Shown here one piece after another: positions 18,029 to 29,648 of a stretch of 64,000 nucleotides of DNA. The translations under genes and the position numbers were made by a program. Under the pieces are notes generated by a model, which had not been told where the DNA came from, searched no databases, and saw only the letters and a list, made by a program, of their open reading frames with translations. Location of the stretch: contig JALQPE010000917.1 in NCBI GenBank assembly GCA_030407315.1, positions 28,249 to 92,248 of the forward strand. Direction: 5' to 3'. Source of the DNA: Asparagopsis taxiformis. Its lineage: Eukaryota > Rhodophyta > Florideophyceae > Bonnemaisoniales > Bonnemaisoniaceae. Every line of letters starts with the position of its first letter. The stretch's first letter is position 1.

Positions 18029-20716
18029 TCAAAGTTCCTCTTGGCTTTTTCCAGTAACTATATCACTACATATCCCATCTTCATGATTGGCTGGAGCAGA
18101 ATTTTGAGTACCGCCGTCTTCAGCTGGAGGGTCTTTTCGGTGAGTGCGAGCACGTTTGTGAGGTCTTGTCACTTCAATATCACGCTCATCATCTGAACCG
18201 CTCTCGTTTGTCACAGTTTCATCCCGATGATCAGATAAACTTTCGCCCAGTTCTTTGACTACGGATGCAATGGCTTTTGATGAAGATGAACCCCGGGAGG
18301 ATGATGATGAGAACTCATGAATCGTTTTCGTCTTCTCCGTCACATGAAATGCAATTCGTTGTAGGCGCTGGAGAGCGAGCTTGAAGCAGTTCGCATCTTT
18401 CTCTATCACTATGCATTTTCGTCTAGTTATAATGGCGGAGATAGCAGTAGTCATTGTTCCGCCGAAGCCATCAAAAATGAGCCCATCCTCTGGACAAAAT
18501 GTAGATATGATTTCTGCAAGTGCCTCTGGATTCTTTTCCTCCACTCGCACAGGAGACCTCCCCACGCAAAGTTTTTTCGGAACTTTCACACCATCGATAA
18601 CAGAGAACTTGCGGGAATGGGAGCAGTCTACCAAAAAATACGAGCTCTGAAGATCCAGTTTGAATTTCGTGTTTCCCGTTGTTGGCAGGTACCCCATAAC
18701 CGCTGGTTCTGTGCAGTTTTGGGGTGCGTGGCTGCTCTTGTTCCTCGTCAATGAGGTTGTCTCTTTGATTATTTGAAGAGGATAGTTCATAACAACCATT
18801 CCCACTGCTCTCAGACACCGCCACCAAGTCGGGAGGAGTTCAAATGAGGTGAATATAATGAAATACCTTCCAGGTCTGAGATTTCGACGGCAGAATCTGC
18901 TGAAAGCAGATATTTCTTCTTCATCTATATAATCATTGAATCCTCGGCCGGTTCTTGTGAAATTACTCCCTTGTAAGGAGTACGGAGGGTCAGTTAGAAT
19001 TAAGTCATACTTTGGACATTCATCCGGGTCGTTGGAACGAGTAAGGTCGTATTGCTGCCAAGTCATCTGGAAACAGTCGATACCAGCTTTGTTTACAATT
19101 CTCAATGAATCTTCCAGAGTCTGACCATTTTTCGACTCACCTTCCGTACCAAGGCGGACTGAAATTTGAGATTGACTCTCTCGCACTGGAGAAGTCTTTT
19201 CTGCCTCTGTTTGTTCCATTGATTCATCCGTTGCTCTTTCATCCAGACTAGAACATGTAGGCAATATATTTTCGTCCGGAACCTCAGCAGCTTCACAGGT
19301 CACCTGGTTGAGGCCTTCTGGTTCAGTATTATTCTTTGTTGTTCCAGAAGGATTATCTTCGGCCTCTATCGTATCCATAGTTTGGGAAGATACTACAGCA
19401 CCGTGTGCTTCTTTGAACTGCGCTGCAAGGACAAAAGCGTCATCTGGGAACAGGCTCTTATGCATATCCAGTAGCTGTGGTAGCACATTCTTGTCGTTAC
19501 CAGAATTTGAATCAACTGCGTCATCAAACAATGAGGTTTTCAGAAGATTTCGCCTTGCTGTGAGCATGTCTTGAGGCCATTGGTGAGTCTGCAAATATTT
19601 CTCAAACTTCTCAGCTTCCTTCCTGGCTAGAACAGCAGCCTTGTACTGTTTTTCTACAATCGTGAATGATACCGGCTTGTAGTGATGGTTAGATGCGAAG
19701 TACGCGATACGTCGTATAGTGTTGATGGAATCTTCAATGGATGTAGAATTCATAAAAGATTTGGCCTGTTTCAAAGTTGAACACGTGATGATATTACGGA
19801 ACACTCTACAGTCAGGTGTTCCTCGAGCTTGACGGTGAGGAGGTAACTCTGCATTCAATCTCTTTGCAAGTTCTGGATGTTCTGCATTCACCACAGAACC
19901 TATTTCATCCAGAACCTCGTCAGGGATACGAACAGCCGTTCTGGCTAACTGAATTATAGTTGACAGAGCCCACTTTTGACCCTGCATCACTCGCTCTGCA
20001 AGTTGCGTTGCAGAAGGCGGAGATCCAGTTTCGGCCAGCATCGTTTGAGATTCTTCTTTCAAGTATCGAAGCGTGTCGTAGAAAGTCTGAACGACTATAT
20101 ATTCTTCTTTCTGTTTTTCATTGACAGAACGGGCGAAAGATCGCAACAAGGATAGAGAGGCTGGACGAATCAGCATTACAGTCCACGAAAAACCCAACCA
20201 CTTCTCCGGATACTCTGAGGCTAGTTCTGTTATCGCAGCATGACGATGATTGCCGTCAATGATTCCATACCATGTGTTCTGAGCCTTAAACTTCTTCTCT
20301 GCTTCCATTTTCGCCTCAGCAACATTAAAACCTTTCCCGACCAGGCATTCTGTCATATGCTCTAATGGATATGTTCCAAAAGCACCCTCAAGTTTCACCA
20401 CAGTAGGAAATACTCCTCCAGATGTTACGCCTGGGATGCCACTTTCGTCTGAGCCATCTGATTGAAATGATTCCTTCAGCCGTGTGATACCTGAAGAAGA
20501 CAAGCCCCTAACTTTTGAAAAAGGAACGCATGCCTGAGGATCCACTTGGGTTATAACTGCTTCTTCAAAGAGGTCTCGAAAAGCTTCCTTGACAACTTCT
20601 AGTTGGTTCCCATCCATGCCATGTTGACGTTCTGAATCGGGTGGGTATCCTTTTCTACTCTTATGGGAAGTAAGCTTCGTTTGTCTCGGACCAGCACTCT
20701 TTCTGAGAGGTGGCAT
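18029..20716 (-). CDS. ParB-like nuclease domain fused to beta-class DNA methyltransferase
   Basis: An 895-residue, intronless, intact protein. A region ~65-250 resembles the ParB/Srx-like fold: VRGLSSSGITRLKESFQ, then GIIDGNHRHAAI near 155 (the DGxHRxxA signature), followed by a helical region. Around 560-800 is an amino-methyltransferase. Motif IV LILTDPPYSL is near 577, and the SAM-binding motif I LIFDGFGGTMTTA is near 752. Motif IV before motif I is the permuted beta-class order of N6-adenine/N4-cytosine enzymes. DPPY favours N6-adenine but does not prove it. The linker (~430-550) is acidic and low in complexity. The tail has a Ser run (~800) and a basic RPHKRARTHRKD near 860 that could be a nuclear localisation signal. 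ParB-methyltransferase pairings are known from phages and bacterial mobile DNA, so a bacterial or phage origin is inferred. It may modify or protect the transposon DNA. Confidence 0.88.
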   Translation of the reverse strand: MPPLRKSAGPRQTKLTSHKSRKGYPPDSERQHGMDGNQLEVVKEAFRDLFEEAVITQVDPQACVPFSKVRGLSSSGITRLKESFQSDGSDESGIPGVTSGGVFPTVVKLEGAFGTYPLEHMTECLVGKGFNVAEAKMEAEKKFKAQNTWYGIIDGNHRHAAITELASEYPEKWLGFSWTVMLIRPASLSLLRSFARSVNEKQKEEYIVVQTFYDTLRYLKEESQTMLAETGSPPSATQLAERVMQGQKWALSTIIQLARTAVRIPDEVLDEIGSVVNAEHPELAKRLNAELPPHRQARGTPDCRVFRNIITCSTLKQAKSFMNSTSIEDSINTIRRIAYFASNHHYKPVSFTIVEKQYKAAVLARKEAEKFEKYLQTHQWPQDMLTARRNLLKTSLFDDAVDSNSGNDKNVLPQLLDMHKSLFPDDAFVLAAQFKEAHGAVVSSQTMDTIEAEDNPSGTTKNNTEPEGLNQVTCEAAEVPDENILPTCSSLDERATDESMEQTEAEKTSPVRESQSQISVRLGTEGESKNGQTLEDSLRIVNKAGIDCFQMTWQQYDLTRSNDPDECPKYDLILTDPPYSLQGSNFTRTGRGFNDYIDEEEISAFSRFCRRNLRPGRYFIIFTSFELLPTWWRCLRAVGMVVMNYPLQIIKETTSLTRNKSSHAPQNCTEPAVMGYLPTTGNTKFKLDLQSSYFLVDCSHSRKFSVIDGVKVPKKLCVGRSPVRVEEKNPEALAEIISTFCPEDGLIFDGFGGTMTTAISAIITRRKCIVIEKDANCFKLALQRLQRIAFHVTEKTKTIHEFSSSSSRGSSSSKAIASVVKELGESLSDHRDETVTNESGSDDERDIEVTRPHKRARTHRKDPPAEDGGTQNSAPANHEDGICSDIVTGKSQEEL

Positions 20717-22290
20717 TATTGACGATTAGTGATTGGAGATGCAAAGAATAGTTGGTAAACTTCTCGTGCTTTCTCTCCTCTTGACTTGATTTGAGCTCAG
20801 GGTACTGATCCACCTATGCTGCTGGAACTTATGTTATTCCGGATCGAGAAACAATTTGTCGGAACAGATCAACGCGAAAGAACTACTCCAAGATCAGTCT
20901 CCTACAGAGAAATGGATGAAGTACTATATGATAAGAGTATTACATGTCGCTTCCTACTGACACTGATTATATCTCTGCAATATGTCAATCATGAAATTCC
21001 GGGCAGTGTATCGCACGATTTCACGATACGTGATGATCGCATGCTCGTATACTGCTTCAATGATGCTTGAAGTCATTGGTCGCAACGTGTCTGTCAACGT
21101 GGCAGTAATACAATCCATTCACTGCACGGCGTAGAAAGTGAAGCTGTTCAAAATAAATGGAGAATCATGCATGAACAAACAAGTATAGATCTGGAGAGGC
21201 CGATAGCACTTCCCAGCTGAGTTGAGATGGAGCTATCTGACAATATTGATATTGTTACGATTGCTGACTTCAATTCCAAGGAATGAAAGTTATTTCAACA
21301 GTGTATTGTACCGTTATAATTTTCATGTATCACTGCTCTTGTGCAGGGTCAAAAATTACAGCGTGAAAATTGAGTATTCATGAAGGTGCAAGAGAAATGA
21401 TATGACGCAATATCCATACTGCATTTACATTACACAAATGTTCACCATCGAAATGTAAAAACATGGTCCATTGAGAACCGGTGTGTAATGACATCTCTGT
21501 ACTACGGAGCTCAGATCGGTGAAAAGTCAATTGTCATGCCTCCACACAGTTGACCGCATGAGAGTAGGGATGACGAGTAACCGATCCTGTGGCTCCACGT
21601 GGTACTGATTCTCTCCCTGTCTGTGCGAGACGCATTTCACTTCACTTCATTTCCATTGGTTCTGAAAGATACTCTTTGTACAAAAGCAATACGTAACATG
21701 AGCTTCTGTTCTGTATCATGTTTCAAATTCGCAAACTGGAGGTTTTTCTGAGCTTCTCAGAAGTGAATTTCTGAGGATTGAACAATATGTTGACGCAGAA
21801 ACTCGCAGAACAATTATTCTGAGGCGGACAAAGCGACAGATACTGAAACTTTATATCAAACAACAATAAATCCTGATTAAGTAGCGAAATTCAGACGACT
21901 CGATTTTGAGCTAGAGAGCAAACAGACAGATTTCATTTCTTCTTCATCAATCGATCGAGAGATATCCTCTAGAATACGATCATCGGGCCTTCGATGATCG
22001 AAACATACAGACACGTCACGTTGCGCAATGTTAAGTTTCAGCAGCCTTGGCCCAAAACACTGAAGCTCTGTAAGGAGAGATAATTCTCAGCCTTTCTGCG
22101 ATAGCGACGCATTGAGCTCCGATCTTCATCCACACCCGTATCAATCAAAAAACTATCTTTGAATACAGGTGAGTCTATGTACTCGATTCTCATTACAGAG
22201 ACCTATTTCTCTCACGAAAAATAGTTCATAAACGCTCTCCGAACGAACTCAATTGAGTCTACAATCATCCTTGTATCCTTACCTTCCGGG
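20717..22290. promoter_or_regulatory. Divergent intergenic region inside the large transposon
   Basis: 1.57 kb between the two oppositely transcribed genes, AT-rich, presumably holding both promoters. A short frame at 20816-21070 has no motif. GATC-type sites occur but were not counted. No TIR-like or tandem repeat was noticed. Confidence 0.45.
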
Positions 22291-24558
22291 ATGTCTCATC
22301 ATCGTTGCGGTTCTGTCCTTCCGAGAAATTCGCTCAGAGACGATGTAAAAGCATCGGGTGAAAACGAAAGTGAATTGGTGAAACGGGAACATTCCCACCG
22401 AAAGAGGAACTACAGGTTTCTGAACAGGCCCAGAAGATGTCCTTCCCCCGAGCGAGCACTGAAGAAGCGCAGAGCAGCGATCGCTGCTATCGATGACATG
22501 AGCGGTGTTCTGTGTTGTGCTAGGTACCGGTGTTTTGCAGTAGCTGACCCCATCTTTCTCAATGCCCAGAAAAGGAGGATAATGGAGATGTCTCGTATGG
22601 AAAGGAAGGACTCCCTGAAGAAAATGCTAAGCAGAAACCGGTTTGTATTCGATTCGAATATTGTTTGTACCGAGTTTCTTGTCAAAGCGTTTGGATTCTC
22701 GAGGAAATTGCAATCAGCAGTAAAGGAGCTTCCGTCAGCTTCTTCTTCTGCAATTGTGAACCCACCGAGAATGGGCATGCAGATGACACATAAGCTCTAC
22801 GTTCTCACCTTTCTACAGCATATGTCTACGTTCAATGCTGATAAGATGCCAGATAGTGACGAAGTCCATCTCCCTTATGTTCGAAAACTGGACCTGTATA
22901 TGGCTTTCCGCGATCAATTCAAAGATGATGGTAGTCATGGACACAGGATACGTCCGACAAGTTACTCATATTTTATTCGCATTTGGAGAGAGTACCTCCC
23001 ACATATTAAGGTCAGGAAAGTTCGAAGGTTTGCTAAATGTGGTGATTGTGAGGACTATCGGTCTCAGCTAGAGAAAGCTGGAATGTCAGAAAGGCAATCT
23101 GCTCCAGTCCTGGCCTTCTACAAAGCTCATCATAAGTTCATCACTACTGAGCGAATGGAGTACTACTTAGTCAAACAACGAGCTGCACATAATCCATCAA
23201 TAGTTTGTTGATTGATTATTGATGGAGCCGATCAGTCGGCATTTGGGATTCCGCACTTCACTTTCAAGACGAAGACAGAAAAGGGGCATGCAATGAAAGT
23301 GAGGTTAGTTGGGGTATTGGACCATGGTGTTGTTCACAGTCCCTCATTATTTTTAATGACTGAGCAATTTGAGACCGGTGCAAACCACATTGTTGAGGTG
23401 CTGCATCGTGTCTTGTCGAAACGTAAGGAAAAAGGCAAGCTACCTCCAATTCTTCACGTGCAGATGGATAATTGTAGCAGAGAAAACAAAAACCGTTTCA
23501 CTCTTGGCTACCTAGAGTTCTTGGTGATGAAAGGGGTTTTCGTTGAGGCAAATGCATCCTTTCTTCCTGTGGGGCATACCCATGAGGATATAGATCAGAT
23601 GTTTTCCCGTACTTCAACTCATCTTAGAGTCCACGATGCAGTGACACTGGAGGACATGGCTCATGAATTGCGTCGATCATTCACTCCAAACCCATCCGTT
23701 TCAGTTATCAAACAAGTTGCAAACTTTTCTGGTCTTCTTTCATCCCGGAAATACGTTAAGAAGTCACTTCCATCTTTTACCCAGTTTCGATATTTCAAAT
23801 TCACTCGTTCATCTCAAGGAGGAAACAATACTTTACCTTTTCAGATCAGTCTAAGTGTCAAGATGAACTCTGAAGACGACTGGAAAGAATTTCCTGGGAA
23901 TCCTATTGGAGGCGGGATGTTAGAGACTTGCCCAGACATCCAGAGGACGCCTGCAACGAAACATACTGCTCCAGAGAACTGGAAAGAAGTTGGAAAGCGG
24001 TTAAGTTCTACTGAATGCAGAATTAATTCTCGGACGAAACTGCAAGCACTATACTCTCTCCGAGATGATGTCTATCGGTCTCGATATGAACCATTTCATT
24101 GGAATATTTCAACTTGTCCTGAACTTAACGGAGATTATCAGATATTGGAACTCAACATTGATACGGGCGATAATGACGGTGAGCCAATTGGAAACGGAAG
24201 CTCCGTGAGAGACTTAAACTACGAGGTCAATGAGTTTGTGGCAGTCAAAACAAATGACCTTAATTGTCCATTCTGGATAGGACAAATTCTCAAAACATTT
24301 GATAGTGACGATGGAGTCATATTCAAGCTTGAGTTGCGCTGGTACCAGAAATTCAATGCTTCTCGTTCTCGTCATTACTGCGAAGATCTATATAGAGGCC
24401 GTTATAATTTGTCATTCATTAGCCATTTCTCAGGGAATGATCAGCCATGGACAGATGTTGTATCCGTCAGCACAGTTCTCGTTTCTTTTCCGCGCCTTAC
24501 TGCAGACAAGAGGCTACCTGTCGCCGTGCAGAAACAAATCAGAGACTCTTTGCAATGA
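22291..24558 (+). pseudogene. DDE-like transposase with a single in-frame TGA
   Basis: One continuous frame of about 755 codons broken only by TGA at 23209-23211. The part before it (306 residues) has a basic N-terminus, a stretch VCTEFLVKAFGFSRKLQSAV, and FAKCGDCEDYRSQL with a CxxC pair near 250. After the stop come LIIDGADQSAFG, LHVQMDNCSRENKNR near 390 and LPVGHTHEDIDQMFSR near 428. These are the signature blocks of a widespread eukaryotic transposon-linked family (the DUF7869-type domain, named from memory) whose Asp residues plausibly form an RNase-H-like DDE site. The last ~150 residues are less conserved. Everything but the TGA is open, so this is a very recent loss, programmed read-through, or an unrecognised processing event. 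Confidence 0.75.
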
Positions 24559-24805
24559 ATATCGTAGGTATGTCTAACAAAAAAGAACCATAGCTTCCAT
24601 ATCTCAGCTGGTGTGATACCTGGGATTTGCCATTAGCTTGCTACCAGAAATTTCTTCGAGAGAGATCAAACCTCACCGAGTTATTTTTTTCTATGATTCT
24701 CTCCTATAAATTCGGTCACAATCCTGTACGAGATTATGATGTTTACGCGTACGCTTTTCTGTTACGTAACATATTGCATTTCATGTGACGGAGAAGAAGA
24801 AAAAC

Positions 24806-26669
24806 ATCAATCGATATCTTCTATCCTTGTCTCCGATAGATATGGTCACTCTCCAGTACAATAGTGTTCGCTCTATTCGCAGCATTTAAACTGTCACTGT
24901 ACACCGCAGAACTCTAGAGACATGGCTGTAGACTGTTCAGTATTGATTGCTGACTTCACCCGAAACGTTATGCACCATAAGGCGGAACATTTTAGGAAGT
25001 GGATGATATCCAAGGTACTGTTTAGTACTGGAAACGAACCCATTCTTTGCAGCGCCATAATTGGTCTGGTATCATACCAGAAGATAATGTACGGCAGATA
25101 ACAAATTCACGCAATAGTAAAACGGTATGATGAGGAGCAGAAGCTCTTTCGGTCATTCCAAATGGTGTGCAATGGAGGATCAAATTCTTCAAGCTGGAGT
25201 GACATGTTGCTAGCGGCATGTTCTTTCAATTCGAAGGATAGGGATAAGTGTGCGTATACGTGAAGTGCCAGGCAATAACATCAAAGTAGATCATTTTCAT
25301 TTACATTTCTCAGCATGATACAAAGTTCTTGTTAGGTTTGATCCATCCAACGCTAGCTGCATGTAGTTTGGAACCGTCAAAATTCTGCTGCATTTCGTTA
25401 TGCCGACACTCGGTCAGCATGCCAGCTGAGGTTCAGTGGTGAGTAGTAAAGCGGCTCAACTCTGTACTGATGCCAATAATGAGGACGAGACTACATGAAT
25501 CGCTCTACTATGTAGTCTGCAGTCTCCTTCAAACTGTTATCCATAATAAGAAAAGAGAAGCACAAACTCATGCTCACGCATTGCACTTAACTGTGATGGA
25601 GTCCTCTTGGAAATAATCCAGCACTACTCTTATATGCGGACCCTGCTATTCACATCCATGGATGCCGGGGCACTCGCTTCCGCCTCACTCGCAGAATATC
25701 TCGCAGCCTGGTGAAAGAATGCTCAAAAATTGACTCAGACTAAGTTTGATGCTTGAACCTACAACCAAATAACCATAAGTATTTTGGCAGGACATGCTGT
25801 GCGTGTGAACCATACATACGAATTAGTTCACTGTTAGTCACGCGACTGTCCTCACTTCAACGTCCATGCACGCAAGCGCAGCTTGCGCAAGTGAAGCATG
25901 TGGAAGTGTTCAAACCAGCCGCAGAAACATTCATTGACATGAATAAAGGTTTGAATACCACACATTATACCTGCACTCCTGCTTAGCATCGCACTGGAAG
26001 GACGTGAAACGTATGCAAGCAATGCCAACCTTTGCAACATGCCAGCGTCGTCGCAATTCGGTCTGAGACAAATACAGTCCACAAGCCAGCCACTGGAAAA
26101 TAATTATTTTAAAATAATTTCAAATACGGAATCGCAAACTGCTCTAGCTACTTTCATGTACGGATGAACATGAAATATTTTAATATTGTTAATTCTCAAA
26201 ATTCACCGTCATTCCAGCCATTCGGTCCATCTCCTTGGATGAACACGTGTACATGAATAGCACCACTGCATTCAAGCACACACAGTCGTCCTAATACACT
26301 ATTGAATAGAGAGGCATATGCGCCGAGCAATAATTTAATGAAAATGTTCAAAATATAGCGTTTCTGCCCATTCCATGTACAATGACAGCTGTCTCACATG
26401 ACCATTTCCAGTAGTGGGATTCTCAAGTGTAAATATAAAAAATATCTGCGATTCTCGCACTCCAAATTCTAGTACAACTATTTTGCAGTTCCATTTGAAA
26501 GTTACAAGACATTTGTTTACTCTATTGGTGTAAGAGATCACAGAGTCGACTGAGCAGCACAGTCTTCGCTATCTACGTCAGCTCAATGAAAATGCCCAGC
26601 ACTATTTTCCAGTTCTTCAAGGACGTTCTCTTTTCGGATCATTATTCTCTTTTGCACCGAAGTAATGTT
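24806..26669 (-). repeat. Right 1,864-bp terminal inverted repeat
   Basis: Reverse complement of 16152-18015. The inner edge lies ~250 bp after the transposase stop. It is followed directly by CGTA, the right target duplication. Confidence 0.92.
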
Positions 26670-27936
26670 CGTATTGTGTGTTCGCTGAACATCGCGTACA
26701 TAGCTTGTGCACGTACATCCCATTCTGACGCTCATTGTGATCGTTCGATCCAACACTGTGTCAGACAGATTCTCTCACAGACGCTGTGAGAGAATGGCGG
26801 AACTTCCGCTTGAATCAACAAAACGGTTTGAATGCTACTCTAAAGTACTGCAGCACTGTTGTTTTCATGTTTGTGTTTTGAGCTAACTCTATTGTGCTTT
26901 CAACTTATACTACGCGGGCTATGCGCCAGCCCTAAGCTGCAGAATGGAGTCTTTGTTCCTCATGGACTTATATTAGTAATCATGGGATCGCTCTCGCAGA
27001 TTTATAACTGTACAGATGCGGCTGGGACAGATGAATCATGGAGTGCTCATTACCCTCACGGATATCACATGTAGGAATAGCAATAGCTATTGCCTCACGT
27101 TTGCAGTCAGAAGTTTCTATCAAACTATGCTTCCATCGAGAATGGTCTGAATTACATCTACTAGGTTTACTACTATTATCCTCCACATATTCCCGGGAAC
27201 GACAGATATGGCTAGGATTGCCGGAGAGCTATAGTGGTAACATTGCAACCAGACAGCATTGGAAACGATGGTGACTAAACTCTTCCGTCGTCTCACCAGC
27301 AGTGTGAATTGAGTTCCATTGTAGAATGGAAACAGTAGCAGCCTGCAAAGATTTTGCATATCACTGTGATATTCTAATAGCAATAATAGCAGTATGATCT
27401 ATCGCAACTCCACACACATTTTCACATCTGGGTTTGCAGATCGTATTTATGGATTGTGTTTATACATGCACACGCAGTCCGACAAGCAGAACGATCATGT
27501 GATCATGCAATGAATGATTTGGAAGACCCTGCTGTAGCGAAGAATATCGTCACTGGTTAATTGGCTATAGCCAATGAACTATAATTCAAGCGCAACGAAA
27601 ACATAGGGGAAGATAATCTTCAGGACACAAACGTCGCCTAATATCCATGCAGAAGCCTGGTTGGACCAAATGGCATCGCTTTCATCCCTACACTTCTAGT
27701 GGAATTGACATTCTTTTTCTCCTTTGCCGAAATGGTCATGCGTAATGATGTCAAACGTTTACATCCTCAGAACCAACTATAGGCCTATATTTCTGGTCAC
27801 GTACACGGACTAGTCGAATGTTTCTGTTGCTTTATTTCGAGTGGGAACGAGTAAAGTGGTACTACTTAGTACTGCAGTTGGACTCTATGCATATAGAGGA
27901 AATCTTTCTCTCAAATGTTTATTAACGATGAAAACT
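26670..27936. other. Spacer right of the large transposon
   Basis: About 1.27 kb, AT-rich, without a recognisable gene. It contains a perfect 12-bp-stem hairpin at 26769-26795, listed separately. It may be residual sequence of the older element that carried the methyltransferase relic on its right. Confidence 0.4.
26769..26795. repeat. Perfect hairpin, 12-bp stem, 3-nt loop
   Basis: ATTCTCTCACAG, loop ACG, then CTGTGAGAGAAT, 100 bp outside the right end of the large transposon. Function unknown. Confidence 0.75.
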
Positions 27937-29648
27937 TTATACGACTGCTTTGACATGTACTGAAGTTCCGGAAGGGTCTTCATCTACGCATATCTGTTTT
28001 GCGTCCCATTCGTAGAAAGATCCCTTCAAGTCTCCGAGATTTACAGGCGGTGAGTCCAAACCAACACATTCGTACTTGTATGGCAATGATGTTTTTTCCT
28101 TTTTGATTCTTATCTGGTAGATCACAACGAGGCACTGATCTGGTGGTGATATAGCAGCCAAGTTGATGCCATGCAAAACACGGCGCACTGGGTACTTCTC
28201 TCCTGGGGTGGGTGGAGTTAGCTGGCAAAGTCCGACGATATCCCCATCTACCATTAGCTTAAAATCGCGCCCCGGAGATAAATGTTTCCACAGCTCTGAC
28301 TCATGAAACATTCTGGTTGAGGGGTGAGAAAGGAGAGAAGCAGCAGTTGAGGACGTTTTTTTGGTTGTACAAGAGACATTGGGGTACTCGTCCTTCTTAA
28401 TCCTCTTCGCTGGCGGAGAAGTCTCAGTGGATTCTTGAGGAAGGTACAAATTATTTCTCTTTGAGCTCTGACTCATTGTGAGTACTCTTTGTCGCAGTCG
28501 CTCGTGTGCGTACCTGAAACACTCAGAATCTCTCTCAATGCTAGTACATGGGCGTCCTGTCTCTAGGCATGCCAAAGCTGTAGTCAGTGTTCCAGCGTAA
28601 GCGTCCAACAGAGACCCTCCTTCTGGACAGAAAGTAGTCATCAACTCAAATAGCAAGTCTGTATTTTTTCTTCAACTCTGACGACCACCTTTTTGCCGGG
28701 GACCTTAAGTTTGTTTCGAGGTATGGGAACATTGGTAATTGCTGAAAAGCGTCTTGGGATCTTACAAGCGATACTGTGCTAAGGACTTTCAAAGTCTGGC
28801 TCAAATCCTTGTGGATGGGAGCCCCCTTTCCGAGCTACGATACCGTATTCGCAAAGATTCTGTGGAAAGGACGACAATCGGTGGAATTGGATCCGGTTAG
28901 TGCATTTTGTAATGCAGTATACATGGCTCATTGTACGGAATCCTGAGTCGCGCAATGAGCTTATCCATTTCTGCAGATAGCGCACCGATGAAAAGATGAA
29001 CAAAAACCCGCCGCTCTTCAGAATTCTGTGCGCAAACTGGCAGAACTCTGAGACTTCCTTATCATCCAGTTTTTCAGCATAGTTCTGTCCTGTCCCCGAT
29101 GCATTGGGCTCAAGACCATAGGGAGGGTCTGTCAGGATCATATCCACTAGAGCATCGTCGGATTTGCGAACCCTTCTATCGTAGTCCTGCCACATCATTT
29201 GATGGAATTGAATGTTTTTCTCTCCTAGCAGCTCATTTGGGCATATAGTCGGGGTCTGTGGGACATTGCCGTCCTTTTTTCCATCTGCCAAATGATATGA
29301 AAGCTTTGTTTGGAGACGCTCCGATCTCTCTGTGCTTTCATGGTTTCTTCTAGTGGACTTGGATATATCACCAGGACAATCAGGTTCATGATGTTCTCCT
29401 ATGTGCATATCGAGAGGTTCACAAACGGCATCAGTTGCCATTATGGATTTAGAACCTCCCTCTCTTCCTTCATATTGAACATTGGCCTTTGTGTCTGGTA
29501 ATCCTTTCCTCGAGTGTTCATCATGATTCTGGGGGTTGCAGAGAGAGCCAGCTTCAATGCACTCAAGGCTACCAAATGCATTTTGGAAATCTTTTTTGAT
29601 AGCATCAAAAAAGACGATGGAGGAAGGGTAAGCGACGACCGCTATCAC
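27937..29648 (-). pseudogene. Diverged methyltransferase relic related to the transposon enzyme
   Basis: Reading from 29648 downward, the frame aligns with the C-terminal two-thirds of the 18-20.7 kb protein. FHQMMWQDYDRR matches FQMTWQQYDLT, MILTDPPYGLEP is motif IV, FSAITNVPIPRNKLKV matches FSVIDGVKVPKKL, and FCPEGGSLLDAYAGTLTTA is motif I. The order is again IV before I (beta class). A TAG at 28,779 and a frameshift near 28,665 break it. The ParB-like N-terminus is missing because similarity ends where GC-rich DNA begins near 29,640. After motif I it carries ~150 residues absent from the young copy (WKHLSPGRDFKLMVDGDIVG; PVNLGDLKGSFYEWDAK). Sequence divergence is high, so this is an older, distinct family member. 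Confidence 0.8.

Larger units (their letters stand above)
16152..26669. mobile_element. 10.5-kb DNA transposon with 1.86-kb TIRs, ParB-methyltransferase and DDE-like genes
   Basis: The outer ends read AACATTACTTCGGTGC inward from 16152 and as its reverse complement ending at 26669. Both flanks carry CGTA (16148-16151; 26670-26673), read as a 4-bp target duplication. The two terminal inverted repeats are each 1,864 bp and differ at only a few bases by eye (for example GTGCATGAACG versus GTGCATGGACG, and one base near each inner edge), pointing to recent insertion. Between them are two genes transcribed away from each other: the ParB-like/methyltransferase protein (minus) and a DDE-like transposase (plus) interrupted by a TGA. 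Superfamily is not assigned. Long TIRs and a 4-bp duplication do not settle it. Confidence 0.88.

Noticed and set aside
23201..23220. A spliced intron removing the TGA in the transposase
   Set aside because: No donor/acceptor pair of plausible length keeps both conserved flanks in frame.
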